From the NCBI GenBank assembly GCA_963978905.1, contig OZ022256.1:5315501-5379500 (forward strand): DNA of 64,000 nt, in the 5' to 3' direction. Position 1 is the first letter of the stretch. Every line of letters starts with the position of its first letter. The DNA is from Trichostrongylus colubriformis. Lineage: Eukaryota > Nematoda > Chromadorea > Rhabditida > Trichostrongylidae. Of this stretch, positions 11,312 through 23,127 are shown in pieces. A model generated the notes under the pieces. The model saw only the letters and a program-made list of their open reading frames with translations, searched no databases and was not told the origin of the DNA. The position numbers were made by a program, and so were the translations under genes.

Positions 11312-12610
11312 CTATTCCTAAAAAGTAGCAATCAATGCCATCAATCGATAATTCAGCCAAACGTTATCACTATTCTTAAAGGAATCAAAATGCACGGCGT
11401 ATCACCCAGAGGTGTGATTTGTACCAATACCGTTCATTATTCACTACTTCACTATTCTCCAGCCCCTCACTACTTTTTAGTGATTTCTGGCCACACGCGG
11501 TGACCCTAGTCAATAAGTCAGCTCTGCCAATCCGCCCGTTTGGGCGCTGGATGGGAAACATCGAGGACGCGTCGTGGTTATTGTTTTGTCCCTCCTCTCG
11601 TTCTACAGCCTCTCTTCGCGAACCCATTTCCAGTTTGGAATTACTTGACCGCGTTGGTTATCGATTGTGGTTCCCAAATGGTTCTCTTCTTCGGTTCTCA
11701 ACTATGTATTCTATGCTGCTCAGGTGGCTTAACTCCTAGCAATGGTGTGGCTGCTGCTCCTTTTACCTGCTTTTGTTGCATCTCAAAAACTTTTTTATTT
11801 CCTTGGATAAGCCATATAGAAAAGTAGAAAAACTTCTCAAAAACATCTACAAAGTTTACATAACAATGTTTAATATCACCAAATTTCGTGTGACTGAACA
11901 ATGAAAGGAGGTATCCGAGCCGGTGAGGTAAAGCGGCACCTTCAAAGACCTCATAAGGATACTCATTGAGCGTGACATTACTCGATCAAAAGCCTTCATA
12001 TTCTATCTGGGAAAGCCTCACGAACCCACAGGTTCTTCTACAGAACATTTTTATACTTTCAGAAACTAATCCTCATGAATACATATTCATTTTATTCCTC
12101 ATAAATACATATTCATTTCATTTTATTTAGTTATCAGGAACTGTAGCGTATTTACTTAATTGGTTCTTCTTTGAATATTTCTGACGCACCATTTCGATTT
12201 TCCTAACCATCTAAGAAGGTGGTAACAAAATGCAGTGACTACAGGGACCGGGCGGTCAGATAGCGATGGCGTAGCTGATTCTTCTCATATCAGGAAGTGG
12301 CCAGCTGTCGACGCCACTCTCAAAACCAGGAATTCCTGAGTGAGACCACATGTACGACTGAATATTTGCTTTCTCATAGCATGCAAGATAATGTGGAGAA
12401 TCCTTTTTCCAGTAACGCCGATAACACTTGTTGAGGACACAGTTCTTGATAGTTCTCGTGTGTCATCACGTTCAGTAGTGTTTTCAGGGGTATTGAATTA
12501 TGCGCTAGCGAAGAAAAACATCGCGAAAACGTTTCGAAATCCCTAACAATACGCTCTTTCTGATTTAGACCTAGACGAAATCACAGCTCGCAAGTATGTG
12601 TTAAAACGGA
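11312..12610. other. intergenic, no gene seen
   Basis: No exon chain on either strand. It holds the AATGCACGGCGTATCACC repeat block near 11389 and A/T-rich direct repeats around 12070-12125 (CATGAATACATATTCATTTTA-like, two copies), also seen once near 15837. Confidence 0.35.
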
Positions 12611-12850
12611 GGTGGGGTCCATTGGTCCAATTTTCGCACGGCCGCCCGCGGCCAGTGCGAGTGTTTGTAGTTTCGTCCGTTGAAACAGCAGCAAACACAA
12701 CGTATAAGAACTTCCGACGCTCCTAACCTGTAATCTTTGAAGGTCCGTCACGATACCAGCCCATTGCATACTGAACGGAATTCCAGCCGACTGCAGCAAG
12801 TCGTGCTGAAGGCGCCGCGAAGCGAAACTTCGACCAGTCGACCCCAACCC
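12611..12850. mobile_element. MITE, family B copy 2 (inverted)
   Basis: Reverse-oriented relative of 651-917: ends GGTGGGGTCCATTGGTCC and GTCGACCCCAACCC, with the shared core CCAGCCCATTGCATACTGAACG. It abuts a family A element (12858) after only a few bases. Confidence 0.7.
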
Positions 12851-12857
12851 TTGAAAC

Positions 12858-13220
12858 GGGTGTGTGGCCTTTTGTCGAATTTTCGTTTTGCGGCGTCGCA
12901 CTCGCTGCGCCATCAGCGCAGCTTGCCGCGGTCGGTTGCAATTTCACTCAGGCCGCAAGGGGATGGTACTATGAAGGTCCATTAAGAAATAGCTGTTCAT
13001 CTCATCATTATCTAGAAACAATATTTTATGCCCTAAAAAGACAAAATAGTAACATAAAAAGTGAAAGAAACAATAGCTCTCTACATTATAACAATCCTAA
13101 GGAAATAATTAACTCGAGCGTAAAAGATGAAGGGGATTGTACGCAATGTACGCAATCACGCGCCGAGAAATTCGCGGCGACAAGCCGCCGGGCGGAGATT
13201 CAACATAAGGCTACACACCC
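12858..13220. mobile_element. MITE, family A copy 1
   Basis: Bounded by GGGTGTGTGGCC at the left and GGCTACACACCC at the right, with subterminal GTCGAATTTTCGTTTTGCGGC mirrored at the far end. The interior (AGAAACAATA, CCCTAAAAAGACAAAATAGTA, TGTACGCAATGTACGCAATC) is shared with copies at 18831-19180 and 32652-33029. Non-coding. Confidence 0.85.
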
Positions 13221-13879
13221 CATTAAAGCGAGTTGCGTTGCCTTCACTACTAACTTTCCTCCATATTATCAGGCCCGATAGCAGCCTGTCTACTCAAGTG
13301 TGCAGTTGCCACCGCTGATCCGCTGATCAGTTGGGTGGCGAGTGCCGGCCATAATGAGACGGTATGCTCCGTCATACCATCTATACGCGCTACTATTCAT
13401 CCTCTAATTGCGCTGGATGTGGACACTACAACTGTAGAAAGAGCTATCTGCTCACGGTGTCAACGGGGTAGCAATTACCGCGAACTGTGTCTTCAAGAGC
13501 GTTCCTCCCGCCTTCTAGTCGCTTACACCCGTCTCCATTGAAGGATATCTCCTGATTATGTGAAAGGGAAGCCAGCGAGTTTAATGACCTTTAATCTGAT
13601 CTATGTAGGCAAGACAGGCTGCGCAGTGTTCGTGATCTTGCTATTATTTTATCATTGTTTTTTTGTTGTTGTTATTTTTCTGCATGCGAAGTCGTAACAT
13701 TAAAAAAATCATGCTATAGAAAGTCGTGTGGGAAACTGTGACATCTCAAACTTGCAACCGCAAGAGCAGGACATCGCGAAACCTGATGTTGGCCACAAGG
13801 GAAATGAACAATACTTTGTTCTCGGGGTTCAGAGAAGTACGGGGTGCGCAATAAATATTGTTACCGGTTAAAAAAAGCA
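13221..13879. other. intergenic, no gene seen
   Basis: No convincing exon. A segment near 13310-13550 is of even base composition and may be an old transposon piece, but I could not match it to another copy in the window. Confidence 0.3.
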
Positions 13880-14262
13880 AAGTATCTCTACCAAGAATGG
13901 AACAGTGGGAACGAAGACTGGGCGATAATTATTCATAGCGATTCCGAACAAAATACATGTTATCATCACTTTGTGATTCGTCCTCCTCGATTTTGGATGA
14001 CTACGCCTGAGTAAGGAATCGATGCCAAAATGTGAACCAACGAGCTCATGTGGACGGTCATCTCGAACGAGAAGCTCCTCGCCCAATTTTACCCTTCTGG
14101 ACTACGCCGTTTGGAAATATTTGGAGGAGGAGGCCTGTGCAGCACTCTATCAATATTATCAATCCATCAAGGCTGCTCTTCGAAGGGAGTGGGCATAACT
14201 CGACGTTAACTACCTGCGTCATGTCATTGACTCGTACCCCGAACATTTACACGTCGTTATCC
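13880..14262 (+). pseudogene. Tc1/mariner transposase relic (C-terminal part)
   Basis: One plus-strand frame from about 14087 reads SSPNFTLLDYAVWKYLEEE, then a Gln/Tyr-rich helix and SIKAALRREWA. It is then interrupted by a stop (TAA) before LDVNYLRHVIDSYPEHL. This matches the end of Tc1/mariner-type transposases: the N-x-x-D-Y-x-V-W motif around the last catalytic acidic residue, and the terminal helix. The in-frame stop and lack of an intact upstream domain show a dead copy. The 5' limit is approximate, as upstream sequence is only weakly alignable and frameshifted. Confidence 0.65.
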
Positions 14263-15890
14263 GAAATCATGGAGGTTGAATCGAGAAAAGACGATCACAT
14301 ACATATCGTTGGAAATATTTATAATCCAATTTTCTTTGCTTTTGTCATACTCTTGCCAGAGATATTCGGTTTTTTCACCGCGTAACAGTAACAACTCATT
14401 GTTACCAGTTTATCGCTTGAAAAAGGAATTTTTGTCAATGTCAATGATGGCAGTGATTATTGTATTCTACATCATATTAGTTCTTTGAGTTCGTCAGACA
14501 CCTTTTTGATCAGGTGTTGTCAGATTCATTTAAATTGCTGCTTGACGGTGTTAAGTAATATCAGAAATCAGTAGAACCCAGTTCGGTTCACCAAATGACG
14601 TGTACTGTGCTCCATTAGTTGAGAATTCCTAAATATGCGGTAGATTGCTAAAATAAAAATAAATAAAATGTGTATCGTATTGAAATTATTTTGATGTCTT
14701 TTTTTTAATCCCAGAAACCACCATATCCATGGAGAATAATAGCACAGAACCTTTGGGGAGCTTTGGAAGTGCGAAAACACGCAATTTATCCGTGGTTCTG
14801 AGCCGACAATCACTTCTTCAGCCAAGAATTGAGCGATCCGATCAAAATTGCTGCCGCGTCCTAATGACCGCTTCCACACGCGTACGCACGCGTTGGCATG
14901 AGAAAAATCAAACGTGAGGCTGCCCATGCTGATCAGCGTCTTGGTGGTTTTTGCCAGGCGAAAGGAACTTTTTGAGAACTTTCAGACCTTCTTATGCTCA
15001 AACTTTTGATTTTCTTCCGCTTTTGTCTTAATATTGATATTGGTTGAACGGTCCGATCAAAATTCATTATGCTGCCGCGTGCCGATATGCACGGGAGAGA
15101 GTGATTGATCGCCTTATCTTTGGGTAGCCACTTAATATTGATTGGTTGTGTCCATTTCACGGAAATGCGGCTTCTTCAGCACATTTTTCTATGAATTGTA
15201 TGATAAAAAAGATAGTAGTCCGATGTCTATGATTTCTTATGAAGTGCGCCATGCGCGTGACTTATATTTACTATCGTGAAGACGTGTGTAGTCAGCCTGC
15301 ACTTTTACTGTTGCGCTTACAATTCAGGCTGCATAATCAGCTGTTTTGACGAAAACTTTCATAGGTCTTTACACCTCTCTGTCATCTAATGCGTTCCTGA
15401 AAAAAAAAACAGTGACCTGAGGCGGCATTCTAGCTTTGAATTGTGAGCGTGATAGTAGCGCCTCCTGTCATTGCCACACATCTACTAGCGAACGAAGATC
15501 TTAGTGAATGAGCGCTCAAAGCTATCTCCCAAGCACTCCTTAATACGTGAAATTAGCAAACATTTTGCGTTTGGATACAATATAAGTTTCGTATCGTGGC
15601 CCTTGTGCAATTGGTGAAATAAAGCTCTACCAGGAAATATTCCAATTAGGAGGATCCCTTTTGTCTGCCTGTGGGAAAACCACACTAAGTGGATGAGCTG
15701 ACTGTTAAACATACTTCAATTGTTTCAGCTCATGAAACCAGCAAATCAAAATCCTTGCTGCATCAGCAAATGGATGCAAGTCAAATGGATGTAGAAAACA
15801 TCTTATTTCTCATGGACATTTCTATACTTTCAGACATGAATACATAATCACTTTATTTTATTTAGCCACTAGAAACTGAAGCATATTTAC
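14263..15890. other. intergenic, no gene seen
   Basis: No exon chain. Two related blocks, near 14819-14876 (GATCCGATCAAAATTGCTGCCGC) and 15048-15085 (GGTCCGATCAAAATTC..GCTGCCGC), are a local duplication. Confidence 0.35.
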
Positions 15891-16320
15891 TTAAAGGAAT
15901 CGTCCATGGAAAATGAGTTTTTTTGTTAGCTATATATTAATGTTGTATTTGCCTAATAAGGGCCGCATGCAAAGTTTCCCGCGAAAAAGTGAGAAACTGG
16001 CTGAGATACAGCCCCCCAATTCCGGGTCAGTTGGCGGGGCCTCCGAGTAAAAGCCCCGTCCCGTCGTCCGGCGCAGTCGGGGACGCAATGTAGGAACAGA
16101 AAGTGCCATAAGCAGTCTCCCTCTCCGTTCCCAACCGCGGCGGACACGGTACGGGGCTTTCACTCGGAGGCTCCGCCCACCTGGTCCGGAATTGGGGGGC
16201 TGTATCTCAGCCAGTTTCTCACTTTTTCGCGTGGAACTTTGCATGCGGCCCTTATTAGGCAAACACAACATAGATATATGGCTTACAGAAAAACTCATTT
16301 TCCGTGGACGATTCCTTTAA
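15891..16320. mobile_element. 430-bp inverted-repeat element, family G copy 1
   Basis: Perfect ends TTAAAGGAATCGTCC and GGACGATTCCTTTAA, with mirrored inner blocks (GCCTAATAAGGGCCGCATGC against GCATGCGGCCCTTATTAGGC; GATACAGCCCCCCAATTCCG against its complement). The arms cover almost the whole element. The TTAA edge could be part of the element or a TTAA target duplication. No coding capacity. The diverged second copy is at about 4755-5170. Confidence 0.85.
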
Positions 16321-17478
16321 ATTGTTCTTCTTTACATATCTCAAACTCGACATTCGCGATTTTCCAGCTGTACTCGGTTTCCATTGATTTTGTGAATCCT
16401 TACTGATTTTCATTATTCCTGCAAATTTCTATTTATCCCAACTTACATTATTTCTGCAAATTTTTGTTTTGTCCCCAACTTGCTACAACCGAAGCGAAAA
16501 AATTAAGGAGGTCAAGTCACAGGCAAATCGTCGAGGTTTGAAGTAATTAGAGTGGGTGAGTAAAGATCTCTGAGAATCAGTCCTGACTTAAGCCCTTTTC
16601 CTGGATGTAACCCTTGTGTGATCTGAGCATCACATTTTTCTCGAAGTTTTTGTTTATTTTTTCAATTATTTTTATTTTCTGTGCGGCTACAGGTCGCACT
16701 TAGCCAAAGTCTTGACTCTGGTAAAATCGATTGTATGATCAACCAATAAAATATTCATTTTAAGCTCCAGACTAATCTTTCCTAATATTTAGAAGCAGCA
16801 GTAGGGTTGTTATTGCGGGTCATCGTCACTACTCACTTTTGCTTTTTTTTCAAAAAGTCACAACTCGAATAGGCTTCATATCGGTACGTGTGTGTGGTTA
16901 CTGCCTGTTGTGTAGCGCTACATAGGGTTAATGGATCGAAAAGAGTTTACAAAGGATATTACGAGTCCAAAATAGGAGACTCTAGGGTTAGTCACTGGGG
17001 CAAGAGGCAACCACGCCTATGCACCGCCATTTGTTCATAATGAAAGCAGCACGGCACATACTGTGCGTGGCCACACCATTCGCTTGACTCGATGAGCTAA
17101 CTCGAGTGTCTTGACCCACATCCATATTACACTCCTGGTCCCTTGATGCGATCCACTCCCGTTGTTGAGGAGCGGAAGTGAGAAGTATACGGAAGTGATA
17201 GTACAAACGAGTACACCATCCTTATCGCGCCACATATCAGTGAATGTGTTGAATTTTCTCTTTTGTATTCTATTTGGTTAATCCCTGTGTTTACAACACC
17301 TCGTCTTTCTTGTTTACCGTCTTTATTTGACAGACATAAATTCTTTTTGTCAGCCGGTTGTGGTTTCAAATACACAGGAAGTGTTTGTTCAGAAATGAAT
17401 GAGGAAGCGTGGTCTGGTATACATCGGCTGCTTCTTGGAGGAGATCCCGAGCGAAGAAAAAGTATGTTGGTAATAAAG
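16321..17478. other. intergenic, no gene seen
   Basis: A/T-rich sequence without conserved exons. It may contain the promoter of the Myb/SANT gene downstream, but I see no definable element. Confidence 0.35.
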
Positions 17479-17612
17479 TGTGTGTCAGGACTTACGATTT
17501 CGCTAGGTCTCGTGAGAAGGTGGCAGCCGCGGCGAGTTAGCACAATACTTGACGCGCGCAACGACGCAATCTGCATGGCGCGGTGACCCGATTCCACGGT
17601 CCTGACACACAC
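17479..17612. mobile_element. 134-bp MITE
   Basis: Bounded by GTGTGTGTCAGGAC and GTCCTGACACACAC, with mirrored subterminal GCCGCGGCGAG/GCG-rich DNA. Non-coding. It lies 57 bp upstream of the Myb/SANT start codon, so it may sit in that gene's promoter or 5' UTR. Confidence 0.65.
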
Positions 17613-17669
17613 CCGTCCACATTGAAGCTCCCACATTCAGTGGAATAACTGATAAAAGCCTATTTAGGG

Positions 17670-20342
17670 ATGCTGTCCGACAACATACAACGAAGAGTCA
17701 AATCCGCTAATATGGTTCCTGCTGAGAATGAGTTACTGTTTCAAATGGTGGCACGGGATTTCCGGGAATTCAATACGAAGTTTCTCGTGGGTAAGCTTAT
17801 AGTTTTTTTTTCGTTACGTCCAGTAACGTATAGAGCATGAACTGTTGGGAATGTAGTTGCGCCGTGCAGGACATTTCCATTTAGCGCCACAGACGCATTT
17901 GAAAGTGCATGTGTTTTTGGGAAAAGATCTTATAGCCTTTTCGGGACCTACAGTTTTCAGAAAAAAGTGCGGCACAGTTCCTATAATAGGTTACAGTTGC
18001 AGGAAAAAAGCGAGGGAACACATCACGTCAGCGCCTTCTGGAACATTGGGCATCAGAGATTACCGCACTCGGCTTCAGTTCACGTTCACCGGAACAAATC
18101 CACGAAAAAGTCCGCAAAGCTGTGGAAAGATGTCGCCGAAGTATAATTTTAGAAAAGGTAAGGAATAGCATATCCGACTATTTAGAGCCAGTGCTTGATC
18201 ATTGATAACTTATAATTAGCTTTTCAAATTCCAGAGAGCCGCCCGTAAAGGACTTGACGGTGTTCACCAAAGTGATATTCCTTACTATTTGGAACCACTG
18301 AAACAAGTGCTACTGTCAGAAGCTGAGGAAGCGCTGTCTGCTCGATCAACGACGGTCGTCCAGTTGGACGAAGACGATGGATACGGTGACAGCAAAGAGG
18401 CTGTTCAGAATGAAATTAGAGCATTGTCCGCTCAACGACCCACATCGACACCTTCGTTTGGTGCACGATCGTCAAAGATCCCAAATACATCGTTGTTTGC
18501 AAGCTCTGAAATCCCTTCAAGGTCATCCCCTGAGACGGAATATGGACAAACGTATAATTTGACAGCGCTCTTTGACGATGCTCCCTCGACATCGTCCACA
18601 TCATGTATGGATAGGTGGGTTATAGCCATCTGCGTTCAGTTGATTTAGAGAAACGCGAAAATACGAGGGTGACATCGTGAGAAAGGGTTGTGGAATACTG
18701 AAGGAGTTGTATTTTGGGTCGAGAAATGAGGTCATAATTTTTTTAAAATTTTTCGTGTCGTCCTCAACGACCACTCACTGCTCATTGATTTTTGGGGCCA
18801 TCAGAGGTGTCTAGAAAAGGGGATGTGTAGACTTATGTCGAGTTTTCTCTTTGCGACGTCGCACTCGCGGCGCCATTAGCACAACTTGCCGCGGTAGGTT
18901 CACTCAGGACGCAAGGGTCTGATACCATAGAGGTACTTGAAGAAATAGCTGTTTTATCTTATCGTTATCTGGAAACAATAACTTTGTGCCCTAAAAAGAC
19001 AAAATAGTAGCATAGAAAGGAAAAGAAACGATAGCATTTCATGACAACCAACAATCCTAATTAAGAAGTAATTAATGCGGGCGTGAAACTCCAAAGGGAG
19101 GGTTGCAATGTACGCAACTGCACGCAAAAAATTCGCGGTGCCGCTCGCCGCGCGAAAATTCGACGTAAGTCTACACATCCTGGAAAAGGTAGCTAGTGAT
19201 TGGGAAGGCTGTGATCATTGATCGACGATTTTGTCTCCTTTTTTTCAGCTAGACACAGCTTTGACATAGTATTATAGTAGCAACAAGACCACTTATGGAA
19301 GGGGTATATCATCGGAGTCGGTTTGGGGAAACTCGTATTCCTCGGAAAGTATCCTTACGGGTATTTGACCCTGAAGAGCGGAAAGCGAACCCCCTACTAG
19401 TTGTGCTTTTTCGTGGTCCCCCGCTCCGCACCGGCTCCTGCGCTACGTTGCCGCTCCACTCCTCAACTGTGCGCGCCACCCACCTTTACTTTCTCTTGCA
19501 GTTGCGAAAGAAAATGAAAGCGGATGTTCATTTGCTCAATGAGAAAATCAGCATTTTCCTTTTCTGCCCTTTATTATCTCTTCACATTGAAGCATCAGTA
19601 TACTATTGTACGTTAGAAAACATCCTCCATACATACATACATACATACATACATCCTTTTTCTTGCACCATGCATCTTTACTTGCAGAAATGCTGAAGAA
19701 TTTAAAACCGTATTTTATCAATACATTAGTTTGGTTAGGGACCTAGTATACACCTCAGAGGGTAACGTTAACCCATAGAGGTGGAAGGAATTGAGGGATA
19801 AGCCGAGAGGCGGTGTGGAACGAGAGAGGTGCAGAGACGAGGCAACGTGGCACAGGCGGAGACGCAGAGACACGCAGCCATGCCTTGCCGCCGGCACCGC
19901 AGAGTATGAATGCGGCCTTACTCGACCTGAGATAATTTAGTCCCATAATTTTTAAGGACCCGAAACTACAATACCGCTCACATTTTTTGAAAAATCGACG
20001 GTGGGCGACGGTTTGTGCCGTTTAATCCGTCGCCCACCGTCGATTTTTCAAAAAATGTGAGCGGTATTGTATTAACTGCTCATGATGAACGTATTATATT
20101 AAAAATTCCTAATAAAGTGTCAATATGTAAAAGATGGAACTGATCCTGCTGAACAATTTAGGGACGATTCTCTCGATTCAAGTATAAAACTGGCTTTGCT
20201 GGAAGCGGAATTGAAAGCAGTCGAAATGAAAAAGGAGTACTATGCGAAAAAGATGAAACTCGCAGAAGCACAGATGGAATTGACAGCTCTTCAAATTGAA
20301 CAATACCGATCAATCAATAATCTTAAGTCTCGCAAGGAATGA
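17670..20342 (+). CDS. Myb/SANT-like (zeste-type) DNA-binding domain protein
   Basis: Exons 17670-17790, 18003-18157 and 18235-18614 join in phase, followed by a last coding segment at about 20113-20342 (TGA). The first two encode a Myb/SANT-like helix-turn-helix: ENELLFQMVARDFREFNTKF, then a basic link, LLEHWASEITALGFSSRSPE and QIHEKVRKAVERCRRS, matching the family pattern of W, hydrophobic helix, and P-E-Q/K before the recognition helix. A Ser/Thr/Asp-rich linker follows, then a predicted coiled coil (LALLEAELKAVEMKKEYYAK...). In such proteins the coiled coil usually mediates oligomerisation; many derive from Harbinger-type transposon partner proteins. The junction from 18614 to the last segment is unresolved: no good acceptor precedes it, and a 105-bp perfect palindrome sits just upstream. 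Confidence 0.72.
18831..19180. mobile_element. MITE, family A copy 2 (Myb/SANT intron)
   Basis: GGATGTGTAGACTTATGTCGAG at the left and CGACGTAAGTCTACACATCC at the right form the inverted ends. The interior matches the other family A copies (CCCTAAAAAGACAAAATAGTA). Confidence 0.8.
19630..19655. repeat. (CATA)n microsatellite
   Basis: About six tandem CATA units. Confidence 0.9.
19755..19920. mobile_element. GGCCGC-ended MITE, diverged copy
   Basis: The right end (CGCAGAGTATGAATGCGGCC) matches the end of the element at 24912-25087 (GCGCAAAGTATGAACGCGGCC), and the body shares GTGGCACAGGC / GCAGAGACGA blocks with it in inverted orientation. The left end is not clear. Confidence 0.5.
19967..20071. 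repeat. 105-bp near-perfect palindrome (hairpin MITE)
   Basis: TACAATACCGCTCACATTTT onwards is repeated exactly in reverse complement, ending at 20071. The 45-base arms, including GACGGTGGGCGACGG, are separated by a 15-base spacer (TTTGTGCCGTTTAAT). The arms show no mismatches that I can see, so it is young or maintained. It lies about 40 bp before the last coding segment of the Myb/SANT gene. Confidence 0.9.
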
Positions 20343-20852
20343 TGAACTGGTCAAAGCTCCGTTCTCATAGGCAACAGTATGATAACTTAAAAGAGTTCAT
20401 GATGATATGTATATGTGAAATTTCGTGACTGGCTATGTAACGTGGCTGAAGAAGGCACATGAGGCATGGAAATTATCCTTGCCCCTGTCGTTTTTTTTGT
20501 TACATTTGCAATCACATTTTTGTCGATATCATCCATCTGCCTCGTGCAAGATCGAAATTCTTCAGAGATCTCATAAATCCATAGAGAATCTTATTCTTTG
20601 TATTTCTTTAGTTTTTTTTTTGGTATTTTTATCAGTCTTTTTTGAGTATCCTGTTGCATTCCGACAACACTATGGTTGTAAGAACTTGGGTGCAGAGGAA
20701 AATGGCCTCTTTGTTTCTCTTTCTCATTTTTGTTTCGATTTCTTACCAAGTTGACCTTGCCACTAGTTTTGTTTTCATAATGGTTCTTTTTGTTCAGATG
20801 TTTTTGTATGTATATATTATGTAGACATTTCGTCGTTTTTTGTTTACTTTCA

Positions 20853-21014
20853 AGTGTTTACACTGATAAATATACGAGATATTAATAATGCCTTGGAATA
20901 TGATTCGTATCGTAAACACGGGTGCGAGCTGCAGATGTTGGGAAGACTAGAAAATCTGGAAAAGTCGACCAATTCGGAAGCTTCAGATGTACTGTGTGAT
21001 GCGAATGTCGTCTA
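20853..21014 (+). other. possible exon, unassigned
   Basis: After TTACTTTCAAG an open frame reads FTLINIRDINNALEYDSYRK, then a Leu/Glu-rich stretch and TAA at 21012-21014. Composition is coding-like, but no partner exon was found. It may be a terminal exon of an unrecognised gene or a 5' exon of the channel gene downstream. Confidence 0.3.
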
Positions 21015-22062
21015 ATCGACCCAACACATTACAGTAAGAAGCGCACAAATTACCCTTGTTATAGTCAGGCAGTAGATTACAGGAAATTGAGAAACCTTCA
21101 AATGATATATTTAATTAGACATACATCACCATATGCTGGCGCCATTGGTATAGTAACAACCGAGGTACTACGGTACGAGGATTACTCCACATGAGAGTGG
21201 GGTCGTATTTGACCGACAGTAGGGGGGGGGGGGGAGGGAGGTCGTAATTGCAGAGGTCAGCTGTAGTGAGAACGGATTGTGCAGCGAAACCGGGGTACGT
21301 AAGAAAACTTTATTGAATTTGTTTTTGTTTCGGGTCAGATTAGTCTCCCTACTGTTTTGAAATTTGGTCAATTCTGTATCGAAGTTGGTCAAGAATTAAG
21401 GCTTCTCCACTCCGGTGACATTTGTGACACTTAATGATTTAGTTTAATTATACGACCTTCACCATATTATAATGTCCCGCATTTTAATCCCTTGAAGAAA
21501 AACCATAAGTGTTTAAAAATTTATTTGCTTATGGCAGTCACCACAAAAATTCATAATGATGAAGCACGGTGCAACTATACAACTCAAAAATTGTTACTGG
21601 AATGTACAGGTCAAAAAAAGGGGCAGGGTCGGAAAGAGGGTCGTATTCGGCCCCCGTAAAGAGAAAGGTGGTCCTTCTAAAGCGGGTATTTTCCTCGACA
21701 CCTGGGAGTGCCCTGGTGACATCTAGCTCATTCCCACTAGTGAGGCCTAGGTTTGAATCCTAGGTAGCACTGTCCCTAGGCGAGCTGAATTGAACAGATG
21801 AGCTCCTATGGACTGATTTGCCCTGCAAGCATTGCAAAAACCAAATCACAATCGTTTGTTCTTACGATACTAAATGGAATTAGAGTATGTGGCGCATTCT
21901 AAAAAGAGAGTGATTAGCTCGCAAGCTTTTCCATATGTTAGGTGCATGTCTCTATGTGCTTACTGATAGTCTGTTTTGATTTGGCCGATAAAATAATAAA
22001 GCTCACAAAAAACAATGCCCTAATGATCCGCATTTTTACCGTATTCAATAACACATTTTGCC
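21015..22062. other. intergenic, no gene seen
   Basis: It contains a G-run at 21222-21234. The block at about 21915-22055 recurs in diverged form at about 22465-22595 (TTTTCCATATGTTAG, AGTCTGTTTTGATTT, ATAATAAAGCT), flanking the MITE at 22063. Confidence 0.35.
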
Positions 22063-22339
22063 ATAATCAGATGGGTCGATTTACCTTCTTCGAGCAGATT
22101 TGCATAACTAGTCAGGATGTACCTTTATCGCGTCGCCAAGGTGCTACATCTGCTCGAACCCATTCCGACGCCACCCACATGAGCTTCCTTATTGTTCAAC
22201 TGAGCGAAGAGTGGAGTAGGAGTGGGTTCGAGCAGGTGTAGCGCTCTGATAACGCGCCATTGCGACGCGAAAAAGGCGGAGTCCGACTAGTACCCAAGGA
22301 CCTACTAACCCAAGAAGATAAGTCGACCCATCTGATTAT
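22063..22339. mobile_element. 277-bp MITE
   Basis: ATAATCAGATGGGTCGATTTACCTTCTTCG at the left is mirrored by AGAAGATAAGTCGACCCATCTGATTAT at the right. Inner mirrored blocks include CATCTGCTCGAACCCATTCC against GGGTTCGAGCAGGTG and CGCGTCGCCAAGG against GCGACGCGA. Non-coding. Confidence 0.8.
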
Positions 22340-22926
22340 CGCGAAATGTGCCTTCGGATACGGGTCGCATCGCGAACAGCGGCGAACTGAAGGTATTGGC
22401 GAAAGGGAAAAATCCAAAGAAAATCTGCTAATTTAAAAGTCCCATCTGCACTGTTTGATGCGAATATGATGTAGTTTTTCCATATGTTAGATACATGTCA
22501 CTGTAGTCTTATAAATAGTCTGTTTTGATTTAGCTGATAGAATGATAAAGCTAACAGAAAAATAATATCTAGATGGTCTGGATTTTGGCATCATTTAAAG
22601 GCAGTTATATGGGTAATTGGGGCCCAGTATGGGCCCAACTGCCATTTTTCTTATTGAGGGACTACATAGTATCTTATCCCTTCGTATGTACACGACTGCC
22701 GTAGCTCTTTTTCTCTTAGTGTTTAGCTCTGACTGTTAACACGCCTCTTGAACATACTGATTGACAGATGGAAGTGTGCAAATAAAGATGATAAGCCTTG
22801 CGATGCCTATCGATGAGACATGCAGTGGAACACTGAAAACTACTCATTTCACTGCTGTGTTCAGCGTATGAATCTTTCATCAAATCCTAATTTCTGCCAT
22901 TTTTTTCTTTGCTTTATTTCCTTTAG

Positions 22927-22998
22927 ATTTGCTGAGGAAGTTTACTTGATGAGAGTTGCTTTAGAGCTTTTCAGTAGAGGACTATGTGCCAGAAATTG
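22927..22998 (+). other. possible exon upstream of the TRPM-like gene
   Basis: Between TTTCCTTTAG and a GTTAAT donor, an open frame encodes FAEEVYLMRVALELFSRGLC and a few more residues. A second coding-like segment, 23036 to about 23165, reads YGKEETNLTLKYSLDGAVVR and on. The two do not join in frame at these sites. Together they may be N-terminal (melastatin homology) exons or part of another small gene. Confidence 0.3.
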
Positions 22999-23127
22999 GT
23001 TAATATAGTTAAGGTTTTCATTTATTCGCAATCAGATACGGCAAAGAGGAAACTAATCTAACTCTAAAATATTCACTCGATGGGGCAGTCGTGAGATGGG
23101 CCACATTCCTTCCACCACTCCTGCACA

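Noticed and set aside
12581..13318. Several overlapping open frames on both strands
   Set aside because: They fall entirely within family A and B MITEs and are not conserved between copies.
17127..17636. 169-residue minus-strand open frame
   Set aside because: It runs through a MITE (17479-17612) and unrelated DNA; no conserved motif, and the strong coding signal nearby is on the plus strand.
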